The translations under genes and the position numbers were made by a program. Source: Nibribacter ruber (GTDB lineage: Bacteria; Bacteroidota; Bacteroidia; Cytophagales; Hymenobacteraceae). From it: a stretch of 64,000 bases of DNA. This document shows, piece after piece, positions 40,871 through 49,370 of this stretch (the stretch's first letter is position 1; the number at the start of each line of letters is the position of its first letter). The stretch spans positions 1,426,001 to 1,490,000 of the forward strand of contig NZ_CP047897.1 of the NCBI RefSeq assembly GCF_009913235.1. Direction: 5' to 3'. Under the pieces are notes generated by a model that worked only from the letters and a program-made list of their open reading frames with translations, did no database searches and was not told the DNA's origin.

Positions 40871-40956
40871 AGATTTTATTAAAAATTAGAAATGGGCGAT
40901 GACCAGTAACGAAAGTGGGAATACGTCTTGGTTTTATAAGCCAATGAAAGGAAAGC

Positions 40957-40994
40957 CGTTTTTGGCCTGTTTCCTGGAAAACTGGCCAAAAACG
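40957..40994. repeat. 38-bp palindromic element, copy 18
   Basis: CGTTTTTGGCCTGTTTCCT and GGAAAACTGGCCAAAAACG halves; between the YgiB-like stop and the YgiC-like start. Confidence 0.85.
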
Positions 40995-41034
40995 ATTTCA
41001 AACCTCTCGAACAACGAACAACCAATAATGAATT

Positions 41035-41682
41035 TTAACCGCCAAAACCACCTGAGCGGCCAGAGGAGCGTCCGCCGAACCAACCGGAGCGGCTGGAGCT
41101 GGGGCGCGTGGACCGGGTGGTAGTTGTGGAAGGCCGGGTGCTATACGGGCCCGATGTACTTTTGAAGGCCTGGGCCCCTCTGGAGCGCTCTTGGGTAGTT
41201 TGCTGGCGCCAGGCATCGTTGCGTTGAATGGTGTTTGGATTGGCGTAGTAGCGCGGGTTAGGCGACAGCATACGGCCGGCCATGTAGCCAATGCTGCTCC
41301 ACATGAGCACGTTCATCATGCTAAAGCCAGAACCGTTCTGGGGGTTCACCTGCGCGTATTCTTTCATTCTGGTTTCCAGCTCAGGTCCTTGCAGGGTGTC
41401 TATTTTCCCATCTTGGTGCTTGAGAATGGCCATTACCTGTCCGGCGGCGGCAGGCTGCTCATCTGTGATCTTCCAGTTGTCAGGGCCTACCTCGGTCAAT
41501 TCTGTGACCACGCCCTGGCTGTAGGCGGGTACGGCTTCTTCGCCGGCGTTCCATTCTGTGGAGGTTTCTTGGGCAGAGCGATTGTCTGAGCAGGAGACGG
41601 TGGTTAGTCCCAGGCAGGCGGCGGCGCTCACCAGCAACATGTTGCGGGAGAAATCACCAACTTTAAAATATCTCTTCTTCAT
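41035..41682 (-). CDS. YgiB/DUF1190-like lipoprotein
   Basis: 215 residues from the ATG at 41682; longer starts would run into repeat copy 19. Signal/lipobox region LLVSAAACLGLTTVSC (Cys about 31). The middle has the short hydrophobic GFSMMNVLMWSSIGYMAGRMLSP, like the MxGYMxGR segment of E. coli YgiB, and the C-terminus is Ser/Thr/Arg/Gly-rich ending SSGRSGGFGG, as YgiB ends in a Ser/Arg/Gly tail. Assignment rests on this layout and on the neighbouring YgiC-like gene. An envelope lipoprotein of unknown role. Confidence 0.65.
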   Translation of the reverse strand: MKKRYFKVGDFSRNMLLVSAAACLGLTTVSCSDNRSAQETSTEWNAGEEAVPAYSQGVVTELTEVGPDNWKITDEQPAAAGQVMAILKHQDGKIDTLQGPELETRMKEYAQVNPQNGSGFSMMNVLMWSSIGYMAGRMLSPNPRYYANPNTIQRNDAWRQQTTQERSRGAQAFKSTSGPYSTRPSTTTTRSTRPSSSRSGWFGGRSSGRSGGFGG

Positions 41683-41692
41683 GGCAGACCGG

Positions 41693-41730
41693 CGTTTTTG
41701 GCTTGTTTTTATAAAAATAGGCCAAAAACG
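41693..41730. repeat. 38-bp palindromic element, copy 19
   Basis: CGTTTTTGGCTTGTTTTTA and AAAAATAGGCCAAAAACG halves; 10 bp upstream of the YgiB-like ATG and 28 bp after the murI stop. Confidence 0.85.
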
Positions 41731-41758
41731 ACAAGGCCGCAAACCAAACAGCAGCTAT

Positions 41759-42574
41759 TTACTCCCAGAGCGGGTAATGCTCCAGCCGCACCGCCCGCTG
41801 AAAGAAGATTCTGGTAGAAGCCTCAAACGATGCCGTGTAGTCAGAAACGTAGAAGTGGGCCTCGCCCTGAAGGGTGGTTGCCGCCAGGTTCAGTCGTTGC
41901 AGTTCCTCGCCCACGTGCCGGGCTACCAGTTCAGAAGAATCCAGCACGGCCACGCGGCCCTGGTAGAAGCGTTCAATCTGTTCTTTGATTAAGGGATAAT
42001 GCGTACAGCCCAGGATCAAGGCCTCAATGTCTTGCAAGCTGGGGTCTGAGAGGTAGGTTTGGATGACGCTCTCAGAGATGGTGTTGTTAAAAAAGCCTTC
42101 CTCTACCATAGGCGCCAGCAAAGGCGTGGCCAGAGAATGCAGCACTATGCCCTGGTCCAAGTTGTCAATCTTCTTTTTGTAGACGTTGGAGTTGACGGTT
42201 TGCTTGGTGCCAATGAGCCCAATGGTTCTATGCGCGTACGCCTGCCCCACAAACTGCACCACCGGGTCAATCACGTTGAGCACATGCGCCTTGCTGCCCA
42301 CGTATTCTCTCACCAGTTCATACGCCGCCGCCGATGCCGAATTACACGCAATCAGAATTATTTTACATTGCTGGCGCAACAACAAATCACAGATTTTTAC
42401 TGCGTAGGCCTGGATGGCCGCCGTACTTTTATCACCATACGGCAGGTGCGCCGTGTCCCCGAAATAGATGAGCTGTTCTTGCGGTAAAAGGGCTTTGATG
42501 GCTTTGGCAACGGTTAAGCCGCCAATGCCACTGTCAAAAATACCTATGGGCCGGTCTCTTGGTTCTGTCTGCAT
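41759..42574 (-). CDS. murI: Glutamate racemase
   Basis: 271 residues. IGIFDSGIGGLTVAKAI is the conserved start; the two catalytic cysteines are Cys77 in ACNSAS and Cys190 in GCTHYPL. YFGDTAHLPYGDKS and VIDPV complete the active site. It makes D-glutamate for peptidoglycan, an essential cytoplasmic step. Normal length. Separated from the YgiB-like gene by repeat copy 19. Confidence 0.96.
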   Translation of the reverse strand: MQTEPRDRPIGIFDSGIGGLTVAKAIKALLPQEQLIYFGDTAHLPYGDKSTAAIQAYAVKICDLLLRQQCKIILIACNSASAAAYELVREYVGSKAHVLNVIDPVVQFVGQAYAHRTIGLIGTKQTVNSNVYKKKIDNLDQGIVLHSLATPLLAPMVEEGFFNNTISESVIQTYLSDPSLQDIEALILGCTHYPLIKEQIERFYQGRVAVLDSSELVARHVGEELQRLNLAATTLQGEAHFYVSDYTASFEASTRIFFQRAVRLEHYPLWE

Positions 42575-42721
42575 GCGGCTGCAATTTACAAAATACTCTC
42601 CGTGTTTCCCGCACGCCCCTCATCTTAGCAAAATACAAAACAGAATTGCACCATTTTGAAACAAGAGGCCGCAAAAAGCGTAAAAAGCCATATAACACAA
42701 ACCTAAAATAGGAGAAACATT

Positions 42722-43126
42722 ATGAAATTACTTTCAACCCGTACCCACGGGATAATGGATTATCTAGTGGGTGCTCTACTGATTGCGGCTCCGTTCATTT
42801 TGGATTTTGACCGCGGAGGCGCAGAAACCTGGGTGCCTATGATTGTAGGTGCCGTGATTATACTACAAGCCTTGATGACCAATTTTGAAGTGGGTATGTT
42901 TAGAGTAATGTCTATGAACATGCACTTGAACATGGACTACCTGATTGGTATCTTCCTGGCAGCATCACCATGGATCTTCAATTTTGACGAATATGTTTAC
43001 CTGCCTCACCTGATTGTAGGTATCATGATTGTCTTGGAAGCCATGATGACCAGAGTGTCTCCAGAACATGGAGCCGCTACGCACAACCCGCTGAGAGGCG
43101 GCATGCACCACGGCCATACCCATTAA
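42722..43126 (+). CDS. SPW-repeat membrane protein
   Basis: 134 residues, four membrane helices in two repeats: THGIMDYLVGALLIAAPFILDF then VPMIVGAVIILQALMTNFEV, and MNMDYLIGIFLAASPWIFNFDEYV then PHLIVGIMIVLEAMMTRVSP. The AASPWIF motif is the SPW signature. The C-terminus is His-rich (GGMHHGHTH), perhaps metal-binding. An AGGAG ribosome site 8 bp before the ATG is one of the few strong SD sites in the window. Function unknown. Followed by a strong terminator. Confidence 0.85.
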   Translation: MKLLSTRTHGIMDYLVGALLIAAPFILDFDRGGAETWVPMIVGAVIILQALMTNFEVGMFRVMSMNMHLNMDYLIGIFLAASPWIFNFDEYVYLPHLIVGIMIVLEAMMTRVSPEHGAATHNPLRGGMHHGHTH

Positions 43127-43165
43127 GGGGCAGCCTGGTAGAATTAAGTTAAAGAAAAAGCAGAG

Positions 43166-43196
43166 AAAGGCCGGGCCACGCATCCCGGCCTTTTTT
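43166..43196 (+). terminator. Intrinsic terminator of the SPW gene
   Basis: AAAGGCCGGG (43166-43175) pairs with CCCGGCCTTT, followed by a run of six T. Confidence 0.9.
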
Positions 43197-43217
43197 ATGT
43201 CTATACATTACCAACGG

Positions 43218-43251
43218 TTGTGGTTTCCCCTGCCTTGTTTGCGTACCTTTG
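43218..43251 (+). promoter_or_regulatory. Promoter of the ABC-F gene, possibly leaderless
   Basis: TTG (43218-43220), 23 bp, then TACCTTTG (43244-43251), a perfect TAnnTTTG box, followed by CACC and the ATG at 43256. The start of transcription would fall at or next to the start codon. Confidence 0.6.
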
Positions 43252-43255
43252 CACC

Positions 43256-45151
43256 ATGAATTACCTATCAGCAGATTCTATCTCTAAAAGCTTTGGAGAC
43301 CGGTGGCTTTTCCAGAACCTCACCTTCGGCTTAAACCGCGGCCAGCGCATTGCCTTGATTGGGGCCAACGGAGCCGGTAAAACCACGCTTCTTAAAATAT
43401 TAGCCGGCAGCATTCCGCCAGACAACGGTTCTGTGAGCGTGCGCAAAGGCATTAAAGTAGGCTACCTGTGGCAACAGCCCGAGTTTCCGGCGGGCGCCAG
43501 CGTACAGGAGGCCATTTTCTCTGGTCAGACCGAAGTACTGGACGCCATCAGGGACTATGAGGCCTGCTTGGAAGACCCCAACACCTCAGATGACCGCATG
43601 CAGAAAGTGATGGAGCGCATGGAAACCCTCCACGCCTGGGAATACGAGGTGCGCACCAAGCAGATTCTGGGCAGACTGGGCATTCAGAACCTGGACGTAC
43701 TGGTAGACCATCTCTCCGGAGGTCAGAAAAAGCGTGTGGCTATGGCCCGCGTCTTAATTGAAGAGCCAGACTTATTGATTCTGGACGAGCCTACCAACCA
43801 CTTGGACCTGGAGACCATTGAATGGTTTGAGAACCTGCTCACCACTGAGCAAACCACTTTGTTGATGGTCACCCACGACCGTTACTTCCTGGACCAGGTG
43901 GCCAATGAGATTGCAGAGTTAGACCGAGGCCAGGTATACAGCTACAAAGGCAATTACAGCTATTACGTAGAGAAAAAGGCCGAACAAGAAGAAGCCAACT
44001 CCGCGGAAATGGGCAAGGCCAAGCAACTCCTCAAGAAAGAACTGGACTGGATGCGCAAGCAGCCCCGCGCCCGCGGCACCAAGTCCAAGTCCAGGGTAGA
44101 CGCGTTTTATGATTTAAAGGACAAGACCTCCCAGAAAGACACCCGCACCGCCTTGGAGCTGTCCGTGAAGACTTCGCGCCAGGGCAACCAGATTCTGGAG
44201 ATTGACCATTTAAGCAAGCGCTTCGGAGAGAAAGTGGTGTTGGATGACTTCAGCTATGTGTTTAGAAAGAAGGACCGCGTGGGCATTGTAGGCCCCAACG
44301 GCGCCGGCAAAACCACATTCCTGAACATGCTCACGGGCAAGATGGCCCCAGACAGCGGCGAGATCATTGCCGGACAGACCACGGTTTTTGGTTATTACAC
44401 CCAGACAGAGCTCACGTTCAATGAAAACCAACGCGTAATTGACGTGGTGAAGGAAGTAGCCGAGGTAGTGGAAACCGGCAATGGTGAGGTCATCACGGCC
44501 AGCCAGTTCCTGCAGCACTTCCAGTTTCCGCCGGCCCAGCAATATACGTTTGTGAGCAAGCTCAGCGGTGGCGAGAAACGCAGACTACAACTCTTGCGCG
44601 TACTCATCAAGAACCCCAACTTCTTGATCCTGGATGAGCCTACCAATGACCTGGACATTCAGACGCTCAACATTCTGGAAGACTTCCTGCTGCAGTTTGG
44701 TGGTTCCTTATTGATTGTGTCGCATGATAGATACTTCATGGACCGTCTGGTGGAGCACTTGTTTGTGTTTGAAGAGAACGGCCACCTCCGCGACTTCCCG
44801 GGCAACTACACAGACTACCGTGAGTGGGCCAAAGAACGCGAGTCTTTGAAAGCACAGGAAGAGGCCAAACAAGCCGCCAAACCGGCCCCCGTTGAAAAGC
44901 CTGCCGCCGCTGCGCCTGTTGTAGAAGCAGCGCCAAAACGCAAAGCCTCGTTCAAAGAGAAACAAGAATACGAACGCCTGGAAAAGGAAATTGAACAGCT
45001 GGAGGAAGAAAAAGAAACCGTTCTGGCTGAAATGAACAGTGGCGCAGCAGACCATAAACGCCTGGCAGAGATTGCCCAGCGGGTACAGGAAATCACGCAC
45101 CTGGTAGAAACCAAGACGGAGCGCTGGCTTGAACTCGCTGACTTCGTGTAG
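43256..45151 (+). CDS. ABC-F family ATPase (Uup-like)
   Basis: 631 residues from the ATG at 43256; the longer frame would include the promoter. Two ABC domains: GANGAGKTT, LSGGQKKR, LILDEPTNHLDL in the first; GPNGAGKTT, LSGGEKRR, LILDEPTNDLDI in the second, joined by a charged linker. The C-terminus (residues about 550-631) is a Lys/Glu coiled coil after an Ala/Pro-rich spacer, as in Uup. No membrane part: it acts on ribosomes or on DNA-linked processes. Monocistronic. Confidence 0.93.
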   Translation: MNYLSADSISKSFGDRWLFQNLTFGLNRGQRIALIGANGAGKTTLLKILAGSIPPDNGSVSVRKGIKVGYLWQQPEFPAGASVQEAIFSGQTEVLDAIRDYEACLEDPNTSDDRMQKVMERMETLHAWEYEVRTKQILGRLGIQNLDVLVDHLSGGQKKRVAMARVLIEEPDLLILDEPTNHLDLETIEWFENLLTTEQTTLLMVTHDRYFLDQVANEIAELDRGQVYSYKGNYSYYVEKKAEQEEANSAEMGKAKQLLKKELDWMRKQPRARGTKSKSRVDAFYDLKDKTSQKDTRTALELSVKTSRQGNQILEIDHLSKRFGEKVVLDDFSYVFRKKDRVGIVGPNGAGKTTFLNMLTGKMAPDSGEIIAGQTTVFGYYTQTELTFNENQRVIDVVKEVAEVVETGNGEVITASQFLQHFQFPPAQQYTFVSKLSGGEKRRLQLLRVLIKNPNFLILDEPTNDLDIQTLNILEDFLLQFGGSLLIVSHDRYFMDRLVEHLFVFEENGHLRDFPGNYTDYREWAKERESLKAQEEAKQAAKPAPVEKPAAAAPVVEAAPKRKASFKEKQEYERLEKEIEQLEEEKETVLAEMNSGAADHKRLAEIAQRVQEITHLVETKTERWLELADFV

Positions 45152-45165
45152 ATTTATGATTTGAC

Positions 45166-45203
45166 CGTTTTTGGCTTGTTTTCCAGAAAAGAAGCCAAAA
45201 ACG
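45166..45203. repeat. 38-bp palindromic element, copy 20
   Basis: CGTTTTTGGCTTGTTTTCC and AGAAAAGAAGCCAAAAACG halves; 14 bp after the ABC-F stop, directly followed by a terminator hairpin. Confidence 0.85.
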
Positions 45204-45204
45204 A

Positions 45205-45236
45205 AAAGAGGCACCCCGGGAACGAGGTGCCTCTTT
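45205..45236. terminator. Bidirectional terminator between convergent genes
   Basis: AAAGAGGCACC (45205-45215) pairs with GGTGCCTCTTT (45226-45236) around a 10-nt loop, serving the ABC-F gene and the convergent gene at 45260. Confidence 0.8.
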
Positions 45237-45259
45237 CTATTAGTAGGGTCTTCATGTGC

Positions 45260-45943
45260 CTAGTACATGGGCGCTTTCTTCTGCTGGAAACTAAATGAGA
45301 AACCCACCTTCTGCGGAGTGCTCACCATCTGTTCTTCCAGTTTCTGTTTCACGGTGATTTTTCTTATTTCGTCTACGTCTGGGGCCACCAGGTCATTGTT
45401 GACAGAGGCAATCATGGCGCTCTCAGTGAACAGCCGCAGGGTCTCCTCCGTGATCAGGTTTTTAGACATGTCAGAGTAATTGAGGTCCAGCTGCTTCACG
45501 CCTTCCAGGTAGAAATGATTGTCTATGTTGATGAGCACGCGGCCCAACAGGTATCCTGGATCATTCAGACGGTTGTACTTAATGGAGTCTGCCATGAAGT
45601 TATAGGCCATGATGTGCCCAAAGAACCGCCGCCTGAAGTCTTCTTCCACGTATCGGCTGCGCATGAGTTCATGTTCGTCTGGGAGGGTGATTACGTTGGA
45701 GTGCATCACAAAGATGAGCAGGTCGCCGGAGAACTTGATGTGAAACTCAAAATCGTTGATGCTTCTATATTCAATGACCACAGTGGTGTCTATGGTGGCC
45801 AGGCGTTCCGTTAATTTGCCCACCAGTTCAATAGAAACCGCCCGAAGCCGGTCAAATGCATCTTGGGTGTTCCGGAAAATGGCCTGCTTGGAGGACGACT
45901 TCTGCTGAAGGCCCTCAAATATGGATTCCAATCTATCTTCCAT
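45260..45943 (-). CDS. Conserved hypothetical cytoplasmic protein
   Basis: 227 residues (MEDRLESIFEGLQQKSSSKQAIFRNTQDAFDRL ... VGFSFSFQQKKAPMY). No signal peptide or membrane helix. A central stretch (FEFHIKFSGDLLIFVMHSNVITLPDEHELMRSRYVEEDFRRRFFGHIMAYNFMADSIKYNRLNDPGYLLGRVLINIDNHFYLEG) is well structured and rich in aromatic residues, suggesting a globular alpha/beta fold; no named family is recognised. Codon use fits the genome and the long uninterrupted frame is convincing. Monocistronic. Confidence 0.7.
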   Translation of the reverse strand: MEDRLESIFEGLQQKSSSKQAIFRNTQDAFDRLRAVSIELVGKLTERLATIDTTVVIEYRSINDFEFHIKFSGDLLIFVMHSNVITLPDEHELMRSRYVEEDFRRRFFGHIMAYNFMADSIKYNRLNDPGYLLGRVLINIDNHFYLEGVKQLDLNYSDMSKNLITEETLRLFTESAMIASVNNDLVAPDVDEIRKITVKQKLEEQMVSTPQKVGFSFSFQQKKAPMY

Positions 45944-46047
45944 AGTGTGTAGTTTAGTATGGGGAGTTCCCTGCCAAATGAGCGTGAGAACATCTGTTAT
46001 AGTACCTTTTACGGAGCAAATTAGTTATCCTTTTCGTGAAACGCCGG

Positions 46048-47244
46048 TTAGAGGACTACTCCTTCCTGAGTTAACTTCTGCACTTTGGCCGCGCTAAGAC
46101 CTGCCCATTCCTGCAAGATTTGTTGAGTATGCTGGCCCAAACCAGGAGGCGGAAGAAGGTTGAGCTGCTCTTGTTCTAAGTCCTTAAAAGCCACCTGCCG
46201 CAATCCGCGCAGACCGGTAGCAGCGTCCTGCACCAACTGTTCCTGGGCTTGGGGCATGGCCAAGGCTTCTGGGATGGTATGCACCGCCCCGGCGGGCACC
46301 TGCTGTTCTTGCAGTGCCGTTAGAAACAAGTTACGGTTTTGCAGTGCTATCTGGTTTCTGAGCAAGGTATTGAGCGCCCCTCTGTTTTGAACGCGCGCTT
46401 TGTTGGTAGCAAACTGTGGATCTAAGGCTATCTCGGGTTTACCCAGCACCTTGCAAAGGTTGGTGAACTGCCGGTCATCGCCTACCGCCAACACCACCTC
46501 CTTCTGGTCTGCCGTTGTAAACACCGTTCCATAGGGTGCAATGTTGGGATGCTCTGACCCCATGCGTTGAGGCTCCTCTCCTGCCACCAAATAATTGGTA
46601 GCCTGGTTGGCCAATGAGGCAATGGCCGCCCGAACCAGGGAAACCTCCACGTACTGCCCTTTGTTGGTCTTCTCTCTGTTCCATAAAGCTGCTAACAAAC
46701 CTTCCTTTAACTGATGGGCCGCCAGCAGGTCTATCAGGGCCACCGGCATCTTGACGGGAGGGCCGCCTGGTTCTCCATTTAGGTACATAAAGCCTGCCTC
46801 TGCCTGTAGAACCGCGTCATACCCGGCGCGGGATACCTGACTGCCGTACCCGGTAATGGCCCCATACAACAAGCGATGGTTTCTGGCAGAAAGCGTGGCA
46901 AAATCCATGCGCAGCTTCTCAGCATCGCCGGGTTTAAAACTGGTAAGCGCCACGTCTGCCTTGTCCAGTAACGCATAGGCTATTTCTTTTCCCTCTGGCA
47001 GAGAAAGGTCCACAGCTATAGATTTTTTGCCCCAGTTGGCAGAGGCGAAGTACGCTGATACGTCCTGGAAGGCGGCTTCAGAGGGAAGTTTCCAGCGACG
47101 GGTAACATCTCCCTTGGTTTTAAGATTCTCTACTTTAATCACGGTGGCTCCCAACTCTGCAAAAAACTGTCCTACACTGGGGCCTGCCAGTACGCTTGCC
47201 AGTTCAACTACCAATAAACCGGTCCCTATGCCTTCTTGTGCCAT
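46048..47244 (-). CDS. CaiB/BaiF-type CoA-transferase (family III)
   Basis: 398 residues from the ATG at 47244; upstream codons are repeat copy 21. LLVVELASVLAGPSVGQFFAELGATVIKVENLKTKGD is the family start; LTSFKPGDAEKLRMDF, GAITGYG, RAGYDAVLQAEAGFMYLNGEPGGPPVKMPVALIDLLAAHQLKEGLLAALWNRE (with the catalytic Asp in IDLLA) and the C-terminal PGLGQHTQQILQEW are all present. It moves CoA between carboxylic acids. Substrate unknown; no partner genes. Confidence 0.92.
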   Translation of the reverse strand: MAQEGIGTGLLVVELASVLAGPSVGQFFAELGATVIKVENLKTKGDVTRRWKLPSEAAFQDVSAYFASANWGKKSIAVDLSLPEGKEIAYALLDKADVALTSFKPGDAEKLRMDFATLSARNHRLLYGAITGYGSQVSRAGYDAVLQAEAGFMYLNGEPGGPPVKMPVALIDLLAAHQLKEGLLAALWNREKTNKGQYVEVSLVRAAIASLANQATNYLVAGEEPQRMGSEHPNIAPYGTVFTTADQKEVVLAVGDDRQFTNLCKVLGKPEIALDPQFATNKARVQNRGALNTLLRNQIALQNRNLFLTALQEQQVPAGAVHTIPEALAMPQAQEQLVQDAATGLRGLRQVAFKDLEQEQLNLLPPPGLGQHTQQILQEWAGLSAAKVQKLTQEGVVL

Positions 47245-47246
47245 GT

Positions 47247-47284
47247 CGTTTTTGGGCTGTTTCCGGTAAAATAGCCCAAAAACG
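47247..47284. repeat. 38-bp palindromic element, copy 21
   Basis: CGTTTTTGGGCTGTTTCCG and TAAAATAGCCCAAAAACG halves; only 2 bp upstream of the CoA-transferase ATG, so the whole ribosome-binding region is made of repeat. Confidence 0.85.
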
Positions 47285-47321
47285 GCTGGTTTAAAAACTG
47301 GCCTAACAGAAGCCATAAAAA

Positions 47322-47347
47322 AAGGCAACGACTTATGCCGTTGCCTT
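47322..47347 (-). terminator. Terminator of the first T9SS gene
   Basis: AAGGCAACG (47322-47330) pairs with CGTTGCCTT (47339-47347); on the minus strand a run of T (plus-strand AAAAAAA) follows. Confidence 0.8.
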
Positions 47348-47373
47348 CCTTTCGTGGGTTTCTATTACTGTGC

Positions 47374-48768
47374 TTATTGAATGAGGATTCTTTGCACCTG
47401 GGCGTTTCCTGCTGAGGTAACAGTTGCCAAGTACATTCCCTTCTTCACCTGGTTTGGATTGAATTCAACCCGTATCTCTTGCCCAGTTGGGTCCAGTTGT
47501 TTCTTGAATACCACCTTCCCGCTCAAATCTGTGAGGGAAAGCTCTACGGCGCCTTTGTCACTTGAATAATTCTTTAACCTGATAGAAAGGAGATTTTCAA
47601 CCACCGGGTTAGGAGACAGTACCGCCTCAAAATTGGTACCGGCCTGAGCAGTTTTCACCGCTATTACTTTTGAGTACTCATATTGCAGGTCATAGTCCAC
47701 TTGTTTAAGCCGGTAGTACGTGGTACCAGACAAAGGGCTGCTGTCCAGGAACTGATAATGCAGTAACACGCTGCTGTTTCCTGCTCCTGTTACCGTGCCT
47801 ATCTTCAGGAAGTCACGGCCATTGGCGCTGCGCTCTACCTCATACCGGTCATTGTTTTTCTCAGAAGCCGTGCTCCAAGACAACTCCACTGCCCCGCTTT
47901 TGGCTACTCCTGCAAATTTCACTAGTTCTACCGGCAGTGGGTTAGGGAATGGTGAAACAGCCAGTGTCCTGATGATGCTGTTCCCTGTTTTTTGACCTTG
48001 TGCGTTTAGTTCCTCTAACCTTACCCACAAAGTCCCTGCCTGCGCACCCACCTTCGCAGACATTGGATTGATAATATTATTATTAATTGTCCAATCAGTT
48101 CCTGGAGCAAACCAAGTATAGGCTGAAGGGGAGCTAGTTACTGAGTAAATAGAAGTGCTTCCGGACATAGGGCTTTCCAGACCGTCAATTCCAGAAGCTG
48201 TTATAGAGGCAAAGCTAGGAGTAGCTGGCTGACAATACAATGGTTGGCCTGCGGTATCCCTCAGGTTAAAGGTTATTTTAATAGGTTGTGTGATTCTAGC
48301 ATGCTTTGCTGTAACGGTAAGGGTGTTCATCTGCGAGAACTCGTAAGCACTCATTTCATATGTGAAATCATCATAGCCCAGGCTCTTAAAAATACCATGA
48401 GCAGAAGTCATACTATATTTGATAGAATACTCTGGTAATCTGGCAGGGTTTTCTACTGAGTAAGTAATATTTGTTGATGTCTTTGATGTTACACTTTGAG
48501 TTGCCAAGCCAGGAGTTATAGCAGCATTTTTACCTGGAAGCTGAAAGGCCACATACTCAAAGTTGCCGTTCTTGTTGCCGTTGACCACTCTAAAAGTAAG
48601 CTTCGCTTTCCCATCAGAAAACGAAACACTCTTAAAAGTTATGTCCATTTCTCCGCTTGAAATGGTAGTTGGTGTAGTAGAACAAGTCTGTGCCTGAGTA
48701 TGGAAGCTAAAAAGAGCTAGACATACAAATGAAAACCAGTAATTACGTAAAAGTCTTTTCATATTCAT
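47374..48768 (-). CDS. T9SS-sorted surface protein A
   Basis: 464 residues. Signal peptide (MNMKRLLRNYWFSFVCLALFSFHTQAQ; an ATG two codons in is equally possible). An N-terminal domain (MDITFKSVSFSDGKAKLTFRVVNGNKNGNFEYVAFQLP ... TYEMSAYEFSQMNTLTVTAKH) is paralogous to that of the gene at 51315. Then a PKD-like region ending IIRTLAVSPFPNPLPVELVKFAG, a fibronectin-like stretch (ELSWSTASEKNNDRYEVERSANGRDFLKIGTV ... TTYYRLKQVDYD), and a type A T9SS sorting signal (LSPNPVVENLLSIRL ... LSGKVVFKKQ ... GMYLATVTSAGNAQVQRILIQ). Exported by T9SS and likely attached to the cell surface. Confidence 0.88.
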   Translation of the reverse strand: MNMKRLLRNYWFSFVCLALFSFHTQAQTCSTTPTTISSGEMDITFKSVSFSDGKAKLTFRVVNGNKNGNFEYVAFQLPGKNAAITPGLATQSVTSKTSTNITYSVENPARLPEYSIKYSMTSAHGIFKSLGYDDFTYEMSAYEFSQMNTLTVTAKHARITQPIKITFNLRDTAGQPLYCQPATPSFASITASGIDGLESPMSGSTSIYSVTSSPSAYTWFAPGTDWTINNNIINPMSAKVGAQAGTLWVRLEELNAQGQKTGNSIIRTLAVSPFPNPLPVELVKFAGVAKSGAVELSWSTASEKNNDRYEVERSANGRDFLKIGTVTGAGNSSVLLHYQFLDSSPLSGTTYYRLKQVDYDLQYEYSKVIAVKTAQAGTNFEAVLSPNPVVENLLSIRLKNYSSDKGAVELSLTDLSGKVVFKKQLDPTGQEIRVEFNPNQVKKGMYLATVTSAGNAQVQRILIQ

Positions 48769-48931
48769 TTTCTATGATAAAATAGGATGTCTTTTTCTTT
48801 AGCGTGTAGCAGGTAGTGTTAGACAGCGGAAGGAACCGAGGCTTCTAAAAGATTGGATGTAATGAATTCTATTAGAACCCATTGAAGCTCAATCAACTAC
48901 TGTAAACAGAATACTTGCTGGTAAAAATGAA

Positions 48932-48965
48932 TTGCTAAACCTCACCTGCCAGGGGGCATACAGGC
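48932..48965 (-). promoter_or_regulatory. Conserved T9SS-gene leader hairpin (copy A)
   Basis: On the minus strand GCCTG and CAGGT form a stem closing a C-rich loop with CCCCC, followed by TTTAGCAA. It lies 164-197 nt upstream of the ATG. The same arrangement occurs before two other genes of the cluster. Confidence 0.45.
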
Positions 48966-49311
48966 TGGCGGAGTCTCAAAAAGGGAGTTTTAAGATGATG
49001 CTTTAGGTGAACGTAGGCTCAATGCCAACAGCACCTAAGCAAAACAAAAAACTTTGTTAGAACCTTCCTAAAATTCCATAGTGTAATACTAACTATCTAA
49101 AGTGACAAAGGCAATAGCTAATGCATATAAAATTAATATTTTTATTCGCAAAACACCAAAACCAGTATTTATACATACGAATACCTATAAATAATATAGA
49201 TTTTCATAGAACAAGCGATTAATACTTACACTTTCCTTCCTCAATCAATAAATCGTGAAACTTCCATGACAAGGGGATTTCTAAGTTTTTACCTGATTTT
49301 ACTCCTAGAAT

Positions 49312-49341
49312 AAAAAAAGCAGCGGCCACTGGCCACTGCTT
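49312..49341 (-). terminator. Terminator of T9SS surface protein B
   Basis: AAGCAGCGGCC-ACT-GGCCACTGCTT hairpin (one mismatch) with seven T following on the minus strand; related in sequence to the terminators at 51259 and 53404. Confidence 0.75.
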
Positions 49342-49370
49342 CTCCCGTTATCCATACTTGGTATTAATCG

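Larger units (their letters stand above)
48769..49370. other. 602-bp leader/intergenic region of surface protein A
   Basis: No gene. Contains a T9SS-leader hairpin at 48932-48965, an AT-rich middle part (49080-49260, probable promoter region) and the terminator of the next gene at 49312-49341. Confidence 0.55.
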
